DNA from: Candidatus Aquidulcis sp.
GTDB lineage: Bacteria; Chloroflexota; Anaerolineae; Anaerolineales; UBA4823
Reading direction: 5' to 3'
NCBI GenBank assembly: GCA_020723385.1
Contig: DYIZ01000021.1
Span: 1-56,115, forward strand
DNA: 56,115 nt
This document shows, piece after piece, positions 26,538-35,169 of the stretch. How positions within the stretch are numbered: position 1 is the stretch's first letter; each line of letters begins with the position of its first letter. Below the pieces are notes generated by a model. It was not told where the DNA came from, searched no databases, and worked only from the letters and a program-made list of their open reading frames with translations. The position numbers and the translations under genes were made by a program.

Positions 26538-26649
26538 CTTTCTTAAAGTCGCGGAATCGCACCCTTCGACTGCGCTCAGGGTGCTTGGCAGGCAGGCTGA
26601 GCGCAGTCGAAGCCTGGTATTCAGAGCATTTGGCCGACTTTAAGAAAAG
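26538..26649. repeat. REP doublet framed by outer inverted repeats
   Basis: The inner pair CTTCGACTGCGCTCAG (26564-26579) and CTGAGCGCAGTCGAAG (26597-26612) is a perfect 16-bp inverted repeat of the REP type. It is framed by CTTTCTTAAAGTCG (26538-26551) and CGACTTTAAGAAAAG (26635-26649), which are complementary except for one extra base. It resembles a small non-autonomous element. Confidence 0.75.
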
Positions 26650-26686
26650 CCTGACTGCCCGCCACCCATCAGCCAGGAGAGACCAT

Positions 26687-26696
26687 GAACTAGTTC
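26687..26696. promoter_or_regulatory. Palindrome GAACTAGTTC, candidate operator 1
   Basis: A perfect 10-bp palindrome 205 bp before the first Nramp-like gene. The same palindrome occurs 99 bp before the second Nramp-like gene (31312-31321), with similar sequence following both. A shared regulator is an inference. Confidence 0.45.
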
Positions 26697-26901
26697 TCCT
26701 TTTTTGAAAATCATTCGTGAACCCCTCGAATTTTCATCCCAGGAGGTATTGGCCGGGCTTTCCTCAACTGTTACTATTTTTATACTTGCAGCCTCAATCA
26801 AAAAGCTCTCATTGCCAGGAGGTGTGTCTCAAATGATACGAAAAGAAAGAATATATTGATTTACTTCAAACTCTGATCTGATAACAAGCAAGGAGGAAGG
26901 C

Positions 26902-28404
26902 ATGGCTTCTAAAGACAGTTTACAAATTGGCGTGAGCCGCCCGGAATTACCTCTCGATGACCTACCAACACCAGAGGAGGTCTTTAATGTCCCTAAATTG
27001 AATTGGGGGCAGGTTTTCAAGTTCGTGCTCGGCCCCAGCATGATTGCCCTGGGCGCCTCGATCGGCAGCGGTGAGTGGCTGCTCGGACCGCTTGCTTTCG
27101 GCAAATATGGCTTCATGGGTCTCGGTTGGCTAATCACCATCGCCGCCGTTTTGCAGACCTTCTACAACATGGAAGTCGCCCGCTTTACCATGGCGACAGG
27201 CGAGGTTCCGTCGGTCGCTTTCAGCCGTACCCCGCCCGGCAAAGCTTTCTGGCTGCCCTTCACTCTGATCATAATCTACCTCGGCTGGATCTGGGGTGGT
27301 TGGGCCTCTACCGCCGGGCAAGGACTGTTTGCCCTGTTTGTTGGCCGGCCAAACGTCAAAGAAGAGTTGGAAGTAGTACGCATTATCGCTATCGGTTTGA
27401 TGATGCTATCGCTTGGCTTATTTCTGTTCGGGAAAAAAGTTTCCGAAACGCTGGAGAAGTTCAACACCTGGGCTGTATGGTTCGTGATGATTTTTGTCAT
27501 CGCCGTCACTGTCGCAATTGTCCCGGCCTCATATTTGGGCAGCGCGCTGGCCTCGGCTGTCATCCCGGCTCGCATCCCGGCCGGCATGGATATAACCCTG
27601 CTGGGCGGGATCATCGGTTATACCGGGTTTGCCGCCGGCTTCAACTTTATGCTGATCAATTACTACCGCGACAAGGGTTACGGCATGGGTCACAAGGTGG
27701 GCTTTATCGCTGGCTTGTTGGGTGGAAAGAAAAAAGATGTGCTTCCCAGCGGCGTCACCTTCCGGGAGAGCGAGAAGAACACCTCCTTGTGGAATCGCTG
27801 GTGGCGTTACCTGGCTATGGACCAGTGGGGTATCTTCTTCGTCGGCGCGATGCTGGGCATGTTCATCCCCTCCATCATGGTGGCTTATCTTACTACGATA
27901 CCGGGCGCTGGCATTCCCGAAAAAGCCAACATGCCGATCTACGCCGCCACAGAATTGGGACGCAACTATGGGCAGTGGCTATTCATTCTGACCCTGCTGG
28001 TCGGCACCTTCACCCTGTTCAAAACCCAGGCCACGATCCTCGAGATGGTCATCCGCAACACGGCAGACTCGGCTTACGCCATGTTTCCCAAGCTGCATGA
28101 ATGGACCAAGGGCGACATGCGCAAGTTCTACTACCTGGTGGCGGTCGTGATTATTTTGTTGATCGCGATCATCATTCACCTGGCCTTGCCGACAGAACTG
28201 TTGATAATCTCGTCCAATATGTCGAACCTGGCTGGGGTGATTTTCCCGCTGATCATGATCTACCTGAACTCCAAGCTGCCCTACCCGGCCCGCGCCAAGT
28301 GGTGGAGCATCCTGGTTCTGGTCATCTTTGCCCTGTTCTCCGGCTTCTTCTTCGCCAACTTTGTCTCTGTTCAATTCTTCAAGGTGCCGCTGGTGAAATT
28401 CTAG
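26902..28404 (+). CDS. Nramp-like transporter 1 without canonical metal site
   Basis: A 500-residue membrane protein with about eleven helices and the Nramp (SLC11) fold. In helix 1 the family motif DPGN is replaced by GASIGSGE (51-58). In helix 6 the metal-binding M-P-H segment is replaced by YTGFAAGFN. Both changes argue against Mn or Fe transport. It is encoded upstream of a two-component system, a second paralogue and lutABC, so an organic acid such as lactate is a plausible substrate (inference). AAGGAGGAAGGC precedes the ATG. A hairpin follows the stop. It is annotated as Nramp-family from overall sequence pattern only. Confidence 0.8.
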   Translation: MASKDSLQIGVSRPELPLDDLPTPEEVFNVPKLNWGQVFKFVLGPSMIALGASIGSGEWLLGPLAFGKYGFMGLGWLITIAAVLQTFYNMEVARFTMATGEVPSVAFSRTPPGKAFWLPFTLIIIYLGWIWGGWASTAGQGLFALFVGRPNVKEELEVVRIIAIGLMMLSLGLFLFGKKVSETLEKFNTWAVWFVMIFVIAVTVAIVPASYLGSALASAVIPARIPAGMDITLLGGIIGYTGFAAGFNFMLINYYRDKGYGMGHKVGFIAGLLGGKKKDVLPSGVTFRESEKNTSLWNRWWRYLAMDQWGIFFVGAMLGMFIPSIMVAYLTTIPGAGIPEKANMPIYAATELGRNYGQWLFILTLLVGTFTLFKTQATILEMVIRNTADSAYAMFPKLHEWTKGDMRKFYYLVAVVIILLIAIIIHLALPTELLIISSNMSNLAGVIFPLIMIYLNSKLPYPARAKWWSILVLVIFALFSGFFFANFVSVQFFKVPLVKF

Positions 28405-28430
28405 TACCGATTCAACGGCGGTCACACACC

Positions 28431-28478
28431 GGGGTGTTTCGAGTAAGTAACAGCTTGCTTGGAACACCCCCTTTGTTT
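28431..28478 (+). terminator. Hairpin after Nramp-like gene 1
   Basis: GGGGTGTT (28431-28438) pairs with AACACCCC (28463-28470), with an inner AAG/CTT pairing, followed by CTTTGTTT. A moderate rho-independent terminator. Confidence 0.55.
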
Positions 28479-28568
28479 GCCTGGATAGTGTTGTCCATCG
28501 GTCGTTCTGCGCGAGTCCCAGGGTTCCTATCAGTGATAGAATAAAACCTGTAGCCGTTAGAGGTGCTT

Positions 28569-30530
28569 ATGAGTGCTCAAGCTGCGAAACCGAATAGTGT
28601 CTCTACCTGGGCGCGGACAACTTTACCTCCCAGCGCTATTCGCACGCGCACCGGCTTGATTTTCTTTCTGGGCATATCCATCCTGATCTTGAGCACGGTG
28701 GGGGCCACAGTTTGGGTAAATTCCCTGGTCAATCAAGATGCTGAGAGGGCCACACTGCTAACCCGGCTCCAGGCGCAGGTGGTTGGATGGGGCGGACTCA
28801 CCCCTCAGCAGATGCAAACAACGCTGGCAGCGCGCGCGGAAATCACAGGGGCGCTGCAATCCCTCCTGGAGGGTGGAAAGCTGGCGCGGGGCGATGGTTC
28901 CACGCTCGAACTACCCCCTGAAGGAGATGAAACCCTGCTCCGACCGCTGCAAGAGGCCCTGGCAGCCTTATCGAGCCTGCAAATCTCCGGCGAAAATCTC
29001 CAGCAGGTGGAATCCGCTAAATCGGCCTTGCAAGCCGCGTTGAGCCAGGGATTGCAGATTGTCCAACTGCGCCGCTCGGAAAACTTGGGGATGGCGCGCG
29101 GACTTTATGCGGCCTTGTTTATCAGCATTACCTGTTTCCTCCTGGTGGGGCTGTGGTTTACCGAGGAATGGATTGCCAGGCCGCTGGAGGAACTGATTGA
29201 TATCACCTCCCGCATCAGCACCGGCGATTTGGATACCCCCATCCAACCCAGCGAAGGCCAGGAATTTGTCGAGGTGGTGGAGAGTCTCGAATCAATGCGC
29301 GTGGAACTGCGCGATTCCCGCGAAAAACTTGCTCGATGGGCAAAAGACCTGGAAGCGCGCGTGGCGCAACGCACACAGCAATTGATTGCACTCTCACGGG
29401 TTGTGACCGCGGCCAGCCGTTCCCAGGAGTTGGAACAGATTTTGCACACCGCTCTGGAACAGGCCCTGCAGGTCGTTGGGGTCGAGATGGGGGGCATCTG
29501 GTTGGTGGACGAAACCAATGGTCACTTATCCCTATCCGTCAGCCAGGGGATGTCGGAACAAATGCGGGAACATCTCCGCATTATCCAGGCTGGGGAAGGA
29601 ATTACGGGAGAGGCGGCCCGGTTGGGCGAAACCATCGTGCTTGAGGATATTGACCAATCTGCCCTGCGCGTAAAAATGCTGGCAACTTACGAGGAGTTAC
29701 GCAGCCTGGTAGCAGTTCCCATTCAGGTACATGACCGGGTTCTGAGCGTGCTGGATGTGATGACCCGCCAGCAGCGTTCTTTTAGCCCCGAAGAATTGAC
29801 CCTGCTAACCTCCATCGGTCAACAGATTGGCATCGGTATCGAAAACGCCCGCCTGATTCAGGAAATTCGCCAGCAGACCGAGCGCGTGGCCGCCTTGCAG
29901 GAACGCGATTGGATTAGCGCCGAACTGCACGATGGCCTGCTGCAAAGCCTGGGATATTTGTACCTGCAAGCCGACCAACTCGAAACCTTGTCCATCTCCA
30001 GGGATTGGCCTGAAATGGCGCAGAAGTTGGCCCACCAGCGCCAGGTTTTGGAGCAAATCTCCGGCGATATCCGGCGCTTTATTGCCGATTTGCGCAAGAC
30101 GCCCCCTCCCATGTCGCTCCAAAGCGCCTTGCAAAAAATGCTGGCCGACTTCAACCAAAAAACGCCGCTGGATGTCTCCCTGGAGATGGAGCAATCGTTG
30201 CGCCGGTTGAAAGCGGACCAGGTTGCCCACCTGGTTCGGATTGCCCATGAAGCCCTAATCAATGCCACCCAGCACGGACATGCAGGGAAAGTTTTCATCA
30301 CCTGCGCCATCTCGGGGGAACAGGGCGAACTAAGGATAGTGGATGATGGGGAAGGGTTTTCGCCTGAGTGGGTGCCGCCGCAGGGCGGCGAACACTTCGG
30401 GTTGAGCATCATGCGGGCGCGCGCGGCTCGCATTGGGGGAAATTTTTCATTGAGTTCCACGCCCGGCCAGGGAACCCGCATTTCCGTCACCTGGCCGCTG
30501 GAAATGGAACAGGAGGAATACCACCGATGA
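28569..30530 (+). CDS. NarX-type sensor histidine kinase with GAF domain
   Basis: A 653-residue membrane kinase: helix 1 (about 35-55), an extracytoplasmic helical region, helix 2 (about 180-200), HAMP, a coiled coil, a GAF domain (about 270-425), a HisKA_3 dimerisation domain with His454 in AELHDGLLQSLGYLY, and a HATPase domain (IAHEALINATQHG, DDGEGF). Such kinases signal to LuxR/NarL-type regulators, and one follows directly with an ATGA overlap. The start is set at the ATG with AGAGG 6 nt upstream instead of the adjacent GTG. Position between two transporters and lutABC suggests it senses the substrate of that pathway or a linked redox state. Confidence 0.9.
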   Translation: MSAQAAKPNSVSTWARTTLPPSAIRTRTGLIFFLGISILILSTVGATVWVNSLVNQDAERATLLTRLQAQVVGWGGLTPQQMQTTLAARAEITGALQSLLEGGKLARGDGSTLELPPEGDETLLRPLQEALAALSSLQISGENLQQVESAKSALQAALSQGLQIVQLRRSENLGMARGLYAALFISITCFLLVGLWFTEEWIARPLEELIDITSRISTGDLDTPIQPSEGQEFVEVVESLESMRVELRDSREKLARWAKDLEARVAQRTQQLIALSRVVTAASRSQELEQILHTALEQALQVVGVEMGGIWLVDETNGHLSLSVSQGMSEQMREHLRIIQAGEGITGEAARLGETIVLEDIDQSALRVKMLATYEELRSLVAVPIQVHDRVLSVLDVMTRQQRSFSPEELTLLTSIGQQIGIGIENARLIQEIRQQTERVAALQERDWISAELHDGLLQSLGYLYLQADQLETLSISRDWPEMAQKLAHQRQVLEQISGDIRRFIADLRKTPPPMSLQSALQKMLADFNQKTPLDVSLEMEQSLRRLKADQVAHLVRIAHEALINATQHGHAGKVFITCAISGEQGELRIVDDGEGFSPEWVPPQGGEHFGLSIMRARAARIGGNFSLSSTPGQGTRISVTWPLEMEQEEYHR

Positions 30531-31201
30531 ACAAAATCCGCATCCTGCTTGCCGACGACCATTCCCTGTTTCGGGAAGGGATTGCCGCCGTTTTGAACAA
30601 CCAGCCGGATATGGAAGTGGTTGGCGAGGCCAGCGATGGCCTGGAAGCCGTGATTTTGGCGCGCAATCTGCGGCCCGATGTCATTTTGATGGATGTCACC
30701 ATGCCAGGCACGGATGGGATCGAAGCCACCCGGCTGATTAAGCAGGAACAATCCGAGGTGCGGATTGTCATGCTCACCGTTCACGATGAACATGAGAACC
30801 TGTTCGACGCCATTCGCTATGGCGCTCAAGGCTATTTGCTGAAAACCATCCGCGCCCGCGAGTTGGTGGATATGCTTCATGCGGCCTACCAGGGAGAAGC
30901 CGCCGTGACGCCGGCCCTGGCCATGCGCATTATGGATGAATTTCGCCGCCTGACGGCCATTTTCCCGGCTGCTGCCGCTGACGAAGGTTCCAATATTGCC
31001 CTGTTGACGCCCCGCGAGCGCGAGGTGTTGACGCTCCTGGCGCGCGGCCTGAGCGACCGTGAGATTGCCCAGCAACTTACCGTCAGCCTGTACACCGTAA
31101 AATCTCACGTGCGGTCTGTCTTGCAAAAATTACAGGTCGCCAGCCGCCATGAAGCCGCCCGCCTGGCCCCACACGAACGACGCCCGAAGGATTCACATTA
31201 A
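30527..31201 (+). CDS. LuxR/NarL-family response regulator
   Basis: A 224-residue regulator: receiver domain (1-120) with phospho-accepting Asp56 in VILMDVTMPGTDG, Lys in LLKTI, and a C-terminal LuxR helix-turn-helix (LTPREREVLTLLARGLSDREIAQQL...TVKSHVRSVLQKL). It is the cognate partner of the NarX-type kinase, whose stop overlaps its start as ATGA. Likely targets are the two Nramp-like genes and lutABC; GAACTAGTTC is a candidate binding motif because it precedes both transporter genes, but this has not been shown. A longer open frame upstream (from 30368) lies inside the kinase gene and is discarded. Confidence 0.92.
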   Translation: MNKIRILLADDHSLFREGIAAVLNNQPDMEVVGEASDGLEAVILARNLRPDVILMDVTMPGTDGIEATRLIKQEQSEVRIVMLTVHDEHENLFDAIRYGAQGYLLKTIRARELVDMLHAAYQGEAAVTPALAMRIMDEFRRLTAIFPAAAADEGSNIALLTPREREVLTLLARGLSDREIAQQLTVSLYTVKSHVRSVLQKLQVASRHEAARLAPHERRPKDSH

Positions 31202-31293
31202 CCCTCACCCTGGCCCTCTCCTGAGGGGAGAGGGGATTAGGCGCTCCCTTCCCCCCTCGGGAGAAGGGCTGGGGATGAGGGTGTTTTTGCCAG
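31201..31293. repeat. Multi-stem palindromic repeat after the response regulator
   Basis: Outer ACCCTCA / TGAGGGT pair encloses two hairpins (CCCTCTCC...GGAGAGGG and CCCTTC...GAGAAGGG). Its right edge is followed by TTTTTG, so it may act as a terminator. It resembles widely dispersed CCCTCACCC-type repeats of unknown function. Confidence 0.75.
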
Positions 31294-31311
31294 GGCAAGT
31301 CGTCCAATCGA

Positions 31312-31321
31312 GAACTAGTTC
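31312..31321. promoter_or_regulatory. Palindrome GAACTAGTTC, candidate operator 2
   Basis: Second copy of the palindrome. Its downstream neighbourhood shares AAAATCAT, TGAA and CCAGGAGG blocks with copy 1 at 26687. Confidence 0.45.
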
Positions 31322-31420
31322 CCCGGCCCTCCAAAATCATCCTGAAATCATGCGCAGATGAAGCCAGGAGGAATGGTATTTCAACCTTCCCTGCGCTAAG
31401 ATTCTGAAGGAATGCAACCC

Positions 31421-32968
31421 ATGACTGAACCAGCCACTCCCCAACCGGCGCAAAAAGAAACTCTCTCGGGGCTTGAACCCTGGCAGGTGGGAGAACTGCC
31501 CCCCTTGCCAGTCGCCAGGGGCCTGAGTTTTTTGGGCATCCTGGGGCCGGGGGTGATTGTTTTGGGCGCGACCCTTGGCAGCGGCGAGTGGCTGCTCGGC
31601 CCGGCGACTTTTGTCAGGTATGGTCTTTCCTTGTTGTGGATTACCACCGCTGCGATTTTTCTCCAGACCATTTTCAACACCGAACTGATTCGCTACACCA
31701 TGTACACGGGCGAACCCGCCCTGACCGGTTTTATGCGTCTCAAGCCCAACTCGACCTTTTGGGCCTGGGTCTACGCCATTTTTTTCTTTTTCCAGGTCGG
31801 CTGGCCGGGCTGGGCCGGGGCCTCCGCCGGGGCGATTTTTTATCTTTTCGTGGGCCGCCTGGCCGGGAGCGCGGATACGCCGCTCGTCTATTGGATTGGG
31901 GTTGGCACGTTCCTGGCCTGTATTTTGATTTTGTTGTTTGGGCGACGCATCGAGCGCACGCTTGAAATCCTGAACTGGATTTTGATTTTTTTCATCCTGG
32001 GCGGGCTGGCCCTGCTCTGCTTCGCCTTTGCCGCCCCCGAGAAGTGGGGCGAGGCGCTGGCCGGGTTCGTCGGCTTTGCGCCACGCGCCGGAAAATTCAT
32101 CTTTATCCCCGAAGGGGCAGATTGGTTTTTGTTGAGCGCCTTTGCGGCCTATTCGGGGGCGGGGGGCGTGGTCAACCTGATGGTTTCCAGTTGGGCGCGC
32201 GATAAGGGCCTGGGCATGGCCGGGCAGGTCGGTTTCATCCCGGCTGCCATTGGCGCGCGCAAAGTCAACCTGAATCACATCGGCGCCCGCTTCGAGGTGA
32301 CACCCCAATCCCTGGCGCGCTGGAAACAATGGTGGCGGGTAGCCCAAATTGACCAATGGCTGGTGTTCGCTCTCGGGGCCATGCTTGGGATGGGGCTGCC
32401 AGCGATTCTTTACACCTCGTTCATCGAACCGGGCCGGGATATCCGCAGCGCGGCCATCGCCGCCGAACTATCTGCCGCCATGGCCACGCGCGGGATTGCC
32501 GTTTTTGCCTATCTGGTGGCGCTGATGGGCGCCTGGGTCTTGTTCAAGACGCAGCTCGACATCGTCGAGGGGATGGTGCGCTCGATGACCGATATTCTCT
32601 GGACTGGCAGCCGTCGCCTGCACAAACTGGCCGATGGGGATGTGCGCTACGTTTACTACGGCATCCTGGCGGCGGTTGTCGTCTGGGGAGTGCTGGCCCT
32701 GCGCCTGGCCCAGCCGATTATCTTGTTACAACTGGGCGCCAACATGGCCGGGATAGTTTTTATTATCAGCAGCCTGCACCTCCTTTACCTGAATACCCAT
32801 CTCCTGCCCAAAGAACTTCAACCTCCGTTGTGGCGGCGCATTGCCCTGGTTGCGCTGGCCCTGTTCTATGGTTTTTTTGTCTACGTCTGGTTGATGGGAG
32901 GCCTCGTCCCGGATTTCGACAAAGGCTTTTTGTTCAACATTCCCCAATACTTCAGTTCCAATCCTTAA
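31421..32968 (+). CDS. Nramp-like transporter 2 without canonical metal site
   Basis: A 515-residue, about eleven-helix Nramp-fold transporter, clearly paralogous to the one at 26902. Helix 1 reads GATLGSGEWLLGP (49-61) in place of DPGN. Helix 6 reads AYSGAGGVVNLMV in place of the metal-binding methionine and histidine. It ends 17 bp before lutA with no terminator between, so it is most likely co-transcribed with lutABC. The ATG at 31421 is preferred because GAAGGA is correctly spaced for it; an ATG three codons upstream touches the ribosome-binding site. Transport of lactate or a related acid is an inference from position. Confidence 0.82.
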   Translation: MTEPATPQPAQKETLSGLEPWQVGELPPLPVARGLSFLGILGPGVIVLGATLGSGEWLLGPATFVRYGLSLLWITTAAIFLQTIFNTELIRYTMYTGEPALTGFMRLKPNSTFWAWVYAIFFFFQVGWPGWAGASAGAIFYLFVGRLAGSADTPLVYWIGVGTFLACILILLFGRRIERTLEILNWILIFFILGGLALLCFAFAAPEKWGEALAGFVGFAPRAGKFIFIPEGADWFLLSAFAAYSGAGGVVNLMVSSWARDKGLGMAGQVGFIPAAIGARKVNLNHIGARFEVTPQSLARWKQWWRVAQIDQWLVFALGAMLGMGLPAILYTSFIEPGRDIRSAAIAAELSAAMATRGIAVFAYLVALMGAWVLFKTQLDIVEGMVRSMTDILWTGSRRLHKLADGDVRYVYYGILAAVVVWGVLALRLAQPIILLQLGANMAGIVFIISSLHLLYLNTHLLPKELQPPLWRRIALVALALFYGFFVYVWLMGGLVPDFDKGFLFNIPQYFSSNP

Positions 32969-32985
32969 AAGCATAAGGAGCCGAT

Positions 32986-33747
32986 ATGACCCAAAAAGTC
33001 CAATTGTTTATCACCTGCCTGGGAGAGCAATTCTACCCAACCGTGCTGGAAGGCATGGTAACGCTGCTGGAGCGGCTCGGCGTGGAATGCCAGTTCCCCA
33101 ACGCGCAGACCTGCTGCGGGCAGCCCTTCTATAACAGCGGTTTCCAGTCCGAAGCGGGCAAACTGGCGAAAACCTGGCTGCAAACCTTTGGGCAGAGCGA
33201 AGCCCCCATCGTCTCCCCCTCCGGCTCGTGCGTGGATATGGTACGACATCATTATCCCGAACTGTTCCCCGCCGGGACGCCGGAACACGCCCAGGCCGTC
33301 GCGATTGCCCAACGCACCTACGAATTCACCGAATACCTGGTGCATGTTCTCAATGTCACCGATGTCGGCGCTTATTTCCCCCACAAAGTCACCTATCACG
33401 CCTCCTGTCACGGGCTGCGTGGGCTGGGCTTGCGCACCGAAGCCAAACAACTCCTGGGGGCGGTGCGCGGCCTCGAAATGATTCCACTCAACGAGGAGGA
33501 AACCTGCTGCGGCTTTGGCGGGGTTTTCAGCGTGGTGTACCCCGAAGTCAGCCGGGCGATGATGCAGAACAAAGTCCAAAATATCCTCGCCAGCGGCGCG
33601 GAGATGGTGGTTGCCAGCGACGCGGGCTGCCTGATGAATATCGGCGGCGGCCTGCGCAAGGCTGGTTCATCCATGCGGGCTGTGCATACGATTGAAATCC
33701 TGGCAGCCAGCGAGTCGAATGGCGGCCTTAAGCGAGGTGCGCAATGA
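32986..33747 (+). CDS. lutA: Lactate utilisation protein LutA (CCG-domain Fe-S subunit)
   Basis: A 253-residue protein with two CCG domains: Cys43-Cys44 in QTCCGQPFYNSG and Cys174-Cys175 in EETCCGFGGVFSV, with Cys82 and Cys141 as further ligands. CCG domains hold [4Fe-4S] clusters in LutA/YkgE, part of the LutABC complex that oxidises L-lactate to pyruvate. The gene starts 17 bp after the transporter with AAGGAG before the ATG. It overlaps lutB as ATGA. Confidence 0.92.
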   Translation: MTQKVQLFITCLGEQFYPTVLEGMVTLLERLGVECQFPNAQTCCGQPFYNSGFQSEAGKLAKTWLQTFGQSEAPIVSPSGSCVDMVRHHYPELFPAGTPEHAQAVAIAQRTYEFTEYLVHVLNVTDVGAYFPHKVTYHASCHGLRGLGLRTEAKQLLGAVRGLEMIPLNEEETCCGFGGVFSVVYPEVSRAMMQNKVQNILASGAEMVVASDAGCLMNIGGGLRKAGSSMRAVHTIEILAASESNGGLKRGAQ

Positions 33748-35162
33748 GCGAAAGACCCACCTACATCAAGTTTGGAGAATACACCGAGCATATCCCGGCC
33801 AACATCCCGGCTGCGGTGCAACAAGCCACCGGGCGTTTCCTCGGCCTGCGTCAGATGCGCGTCTCCGAAATGCCCCAATGGGAGGAACTGCGCCAGGCGG
33901 CTTCCAATATCCGCCTGCACACCCTCGAAAACCTGGATTTCTACCTTGAAAAACTGGAACAAAACGTCCGCGCGGCGGGCGGGCAGGTGCATTGGGCCGC
34001 CGACGCCGCCCAGGCGCGCGCCACGGTGCTGGAGATTGCCAAAGAACACAACGTCAAACTGGCGGTCAAGGTCAAATCCATGGCGACCGAGGAGATTGGA
34101 CTGAACCATGCCCTCGAAGCGGCCGGCATCCAGACCTATGAAACCGATTTGGGCGAGTTCATCATCCAATTGATGGGCACCGGCCCCTCGCATATCATCG
34201 TCCCGGCGGTGCATCTCAAAAAGGAGGAAATCGCCGAGCTTTTCACCCAAAAATTGGGCGTCGAAGCGCCCCCCGACCCCGTCAAACTGACCGCCATCGC
34301 CCGCGCCACCCTGCGTGAGAAATTCCTTTCGGCGGAAATGGGCGTTTCGGGGGGCAACTTCCTCGTTGCTGAGACCGGCACGCTGGTCATCGTCACCAAC
34401 GAGGGCAACGGGCGCATGTGTACGACCATGCCCGACCTGCACGTGGCGGTGGTCGGCATTGACAAGGTTGTCCCCGATTGGGAGACGCTGACCGTGCTGC
34501 TCAAACTGCTGGCGCGCTCGGCCACCGGGCAAAAACTATCCACGTATACGGCCTTCATCAGCGGGCCGCGCCGGGCGGCGGGGGAGAACGGGCCAAAGGA
34601 ATTCCATCTCGTTTTGCTGGATAACGGGCGCAGCAAAATCCTGCAAGACCCGGTGGCGCGCGAAACGCTGAAATGTATCCGCTGCGGCTGCTGCCTGAAC
34701 GTTTGCCCGGTCTACAAAAATGTGGGCGGGTTCGCCTACGGTTGGTTCATCTCTGGCCCGGTGGGAGCGATTTTCTCCCCGCAAATCCTCGGCACCGAGG
34801 CGGCGCGCGAACTGCCCTTCGCCTCGTCGCTGTGCGGGGCTTGCGCTGATGTCTGCCCGGTAAAAATCCCCATCCCCAAGATTTTGCTGCACCTGCGCCG
34901 CCGGGTGGTCGAAGGCGACGAGTTCGCCCCCGCCTCCGCTCCGCTGATGGTGCGCGCCGGGGCCAAGCTGGGTACCTTTGCCCTGGGAGTTCCCTGGCTG
35001 TATCGTTTCGGCACGCGCCTGCTGCCCATTTTCACGGCCCCCTTCCGCAAAGACGGCTGGATGTCCAGCCTGCCCGCCCCGGCCAACCTGTGGACGAAAG
35101 TCCGCCCCTTCCCGGCTTTCCGGGCAAACTTCCGCCAGTGGTGGGCCAAGAGAACAAAGTGA
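33744..35162 (+). CDS. lutB: Lactate utilisation protein LutB (LUD domain plus ferredoxin-type clusters)
   Basis: A 472-residue protein: N-terminal LUD domain (about 60-300, KVKSMATEEIGLN and the VAETGTLVI segment). A ferredoxin-like part follows with Cys311, Cys314, Cys317 and Cys321 (CIRCGCCLNVCP) and a second set Cys364, Cys367, Cys371 (CGACADVCP). It passes electrons from lactate oxidation, with LutA and LutC. Translationally coupled to lutA. The C-terminal 90 residues are basic and Pro-rich and of the usual LutB type. Confidence 0.93.
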   Translation: MSERPTYIKFGEYTEHIPANIPAAVQQATGRFLGLRQMRVSEMPQWEELRQAASNIRLHTLENLDFYLEKLEQNVRAAGGQVHWAADAAQARATVLEIAKEHNVKLAVKVKSMATEEIGLNHALEAAGIQTYETDLGEFIIQLMGTGPSHIIVPAVHLKKEEIAELFTQKLGVEAPPDPVKLTAIARATLREKFLSAEMGVSGGNFLVAETGTLVIVTNEGNGRMCTTMPDLHVAVVGIDKVVPDWETLTVLLKLLARSATGQKLSTYTAFISGPRRAAGENGPKEFHLVLLDNGRSKILQDPVARETLKCIRCGCCLNVCPVYKNVGGFAYGWFISGPVGAIFSPQILGTEAARELPFASSLCGACADVCPVKIPIPKILLHLRRRVVEGDEFAPASAPLMVRAGAKLGTFALGVPWLYRFGTRLLPIFTAPFRKDGWMSSLPAPANLWTKVRPFPAFRANFRQWWAKRTK

Positions 35163-35169
35163 GGCTGAT

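Larger units (their letters stand above)
26381..26901. other. Long intergenic region between icd and the first Nramp-like gene
   Basis: No gene is visible in these 520 bases. It holds a nested inverted-repeat element (26538-26649), the GAACTAGTTC palindrome (26687-26696) and a long AT-rich leader ending in AAGGAGGAAGGC just before the transporter ATG. A shared block AAAATCAT and CCAGGAGG recurs in the leader of the second transporter. Confidence 0.8.

Noticed and set aside
26902-28404. Classical Mn/Fe Nramp transporter (MntH)
   Set aside because: The DPGN motif and the helix 6 metal-binding residues are missing.
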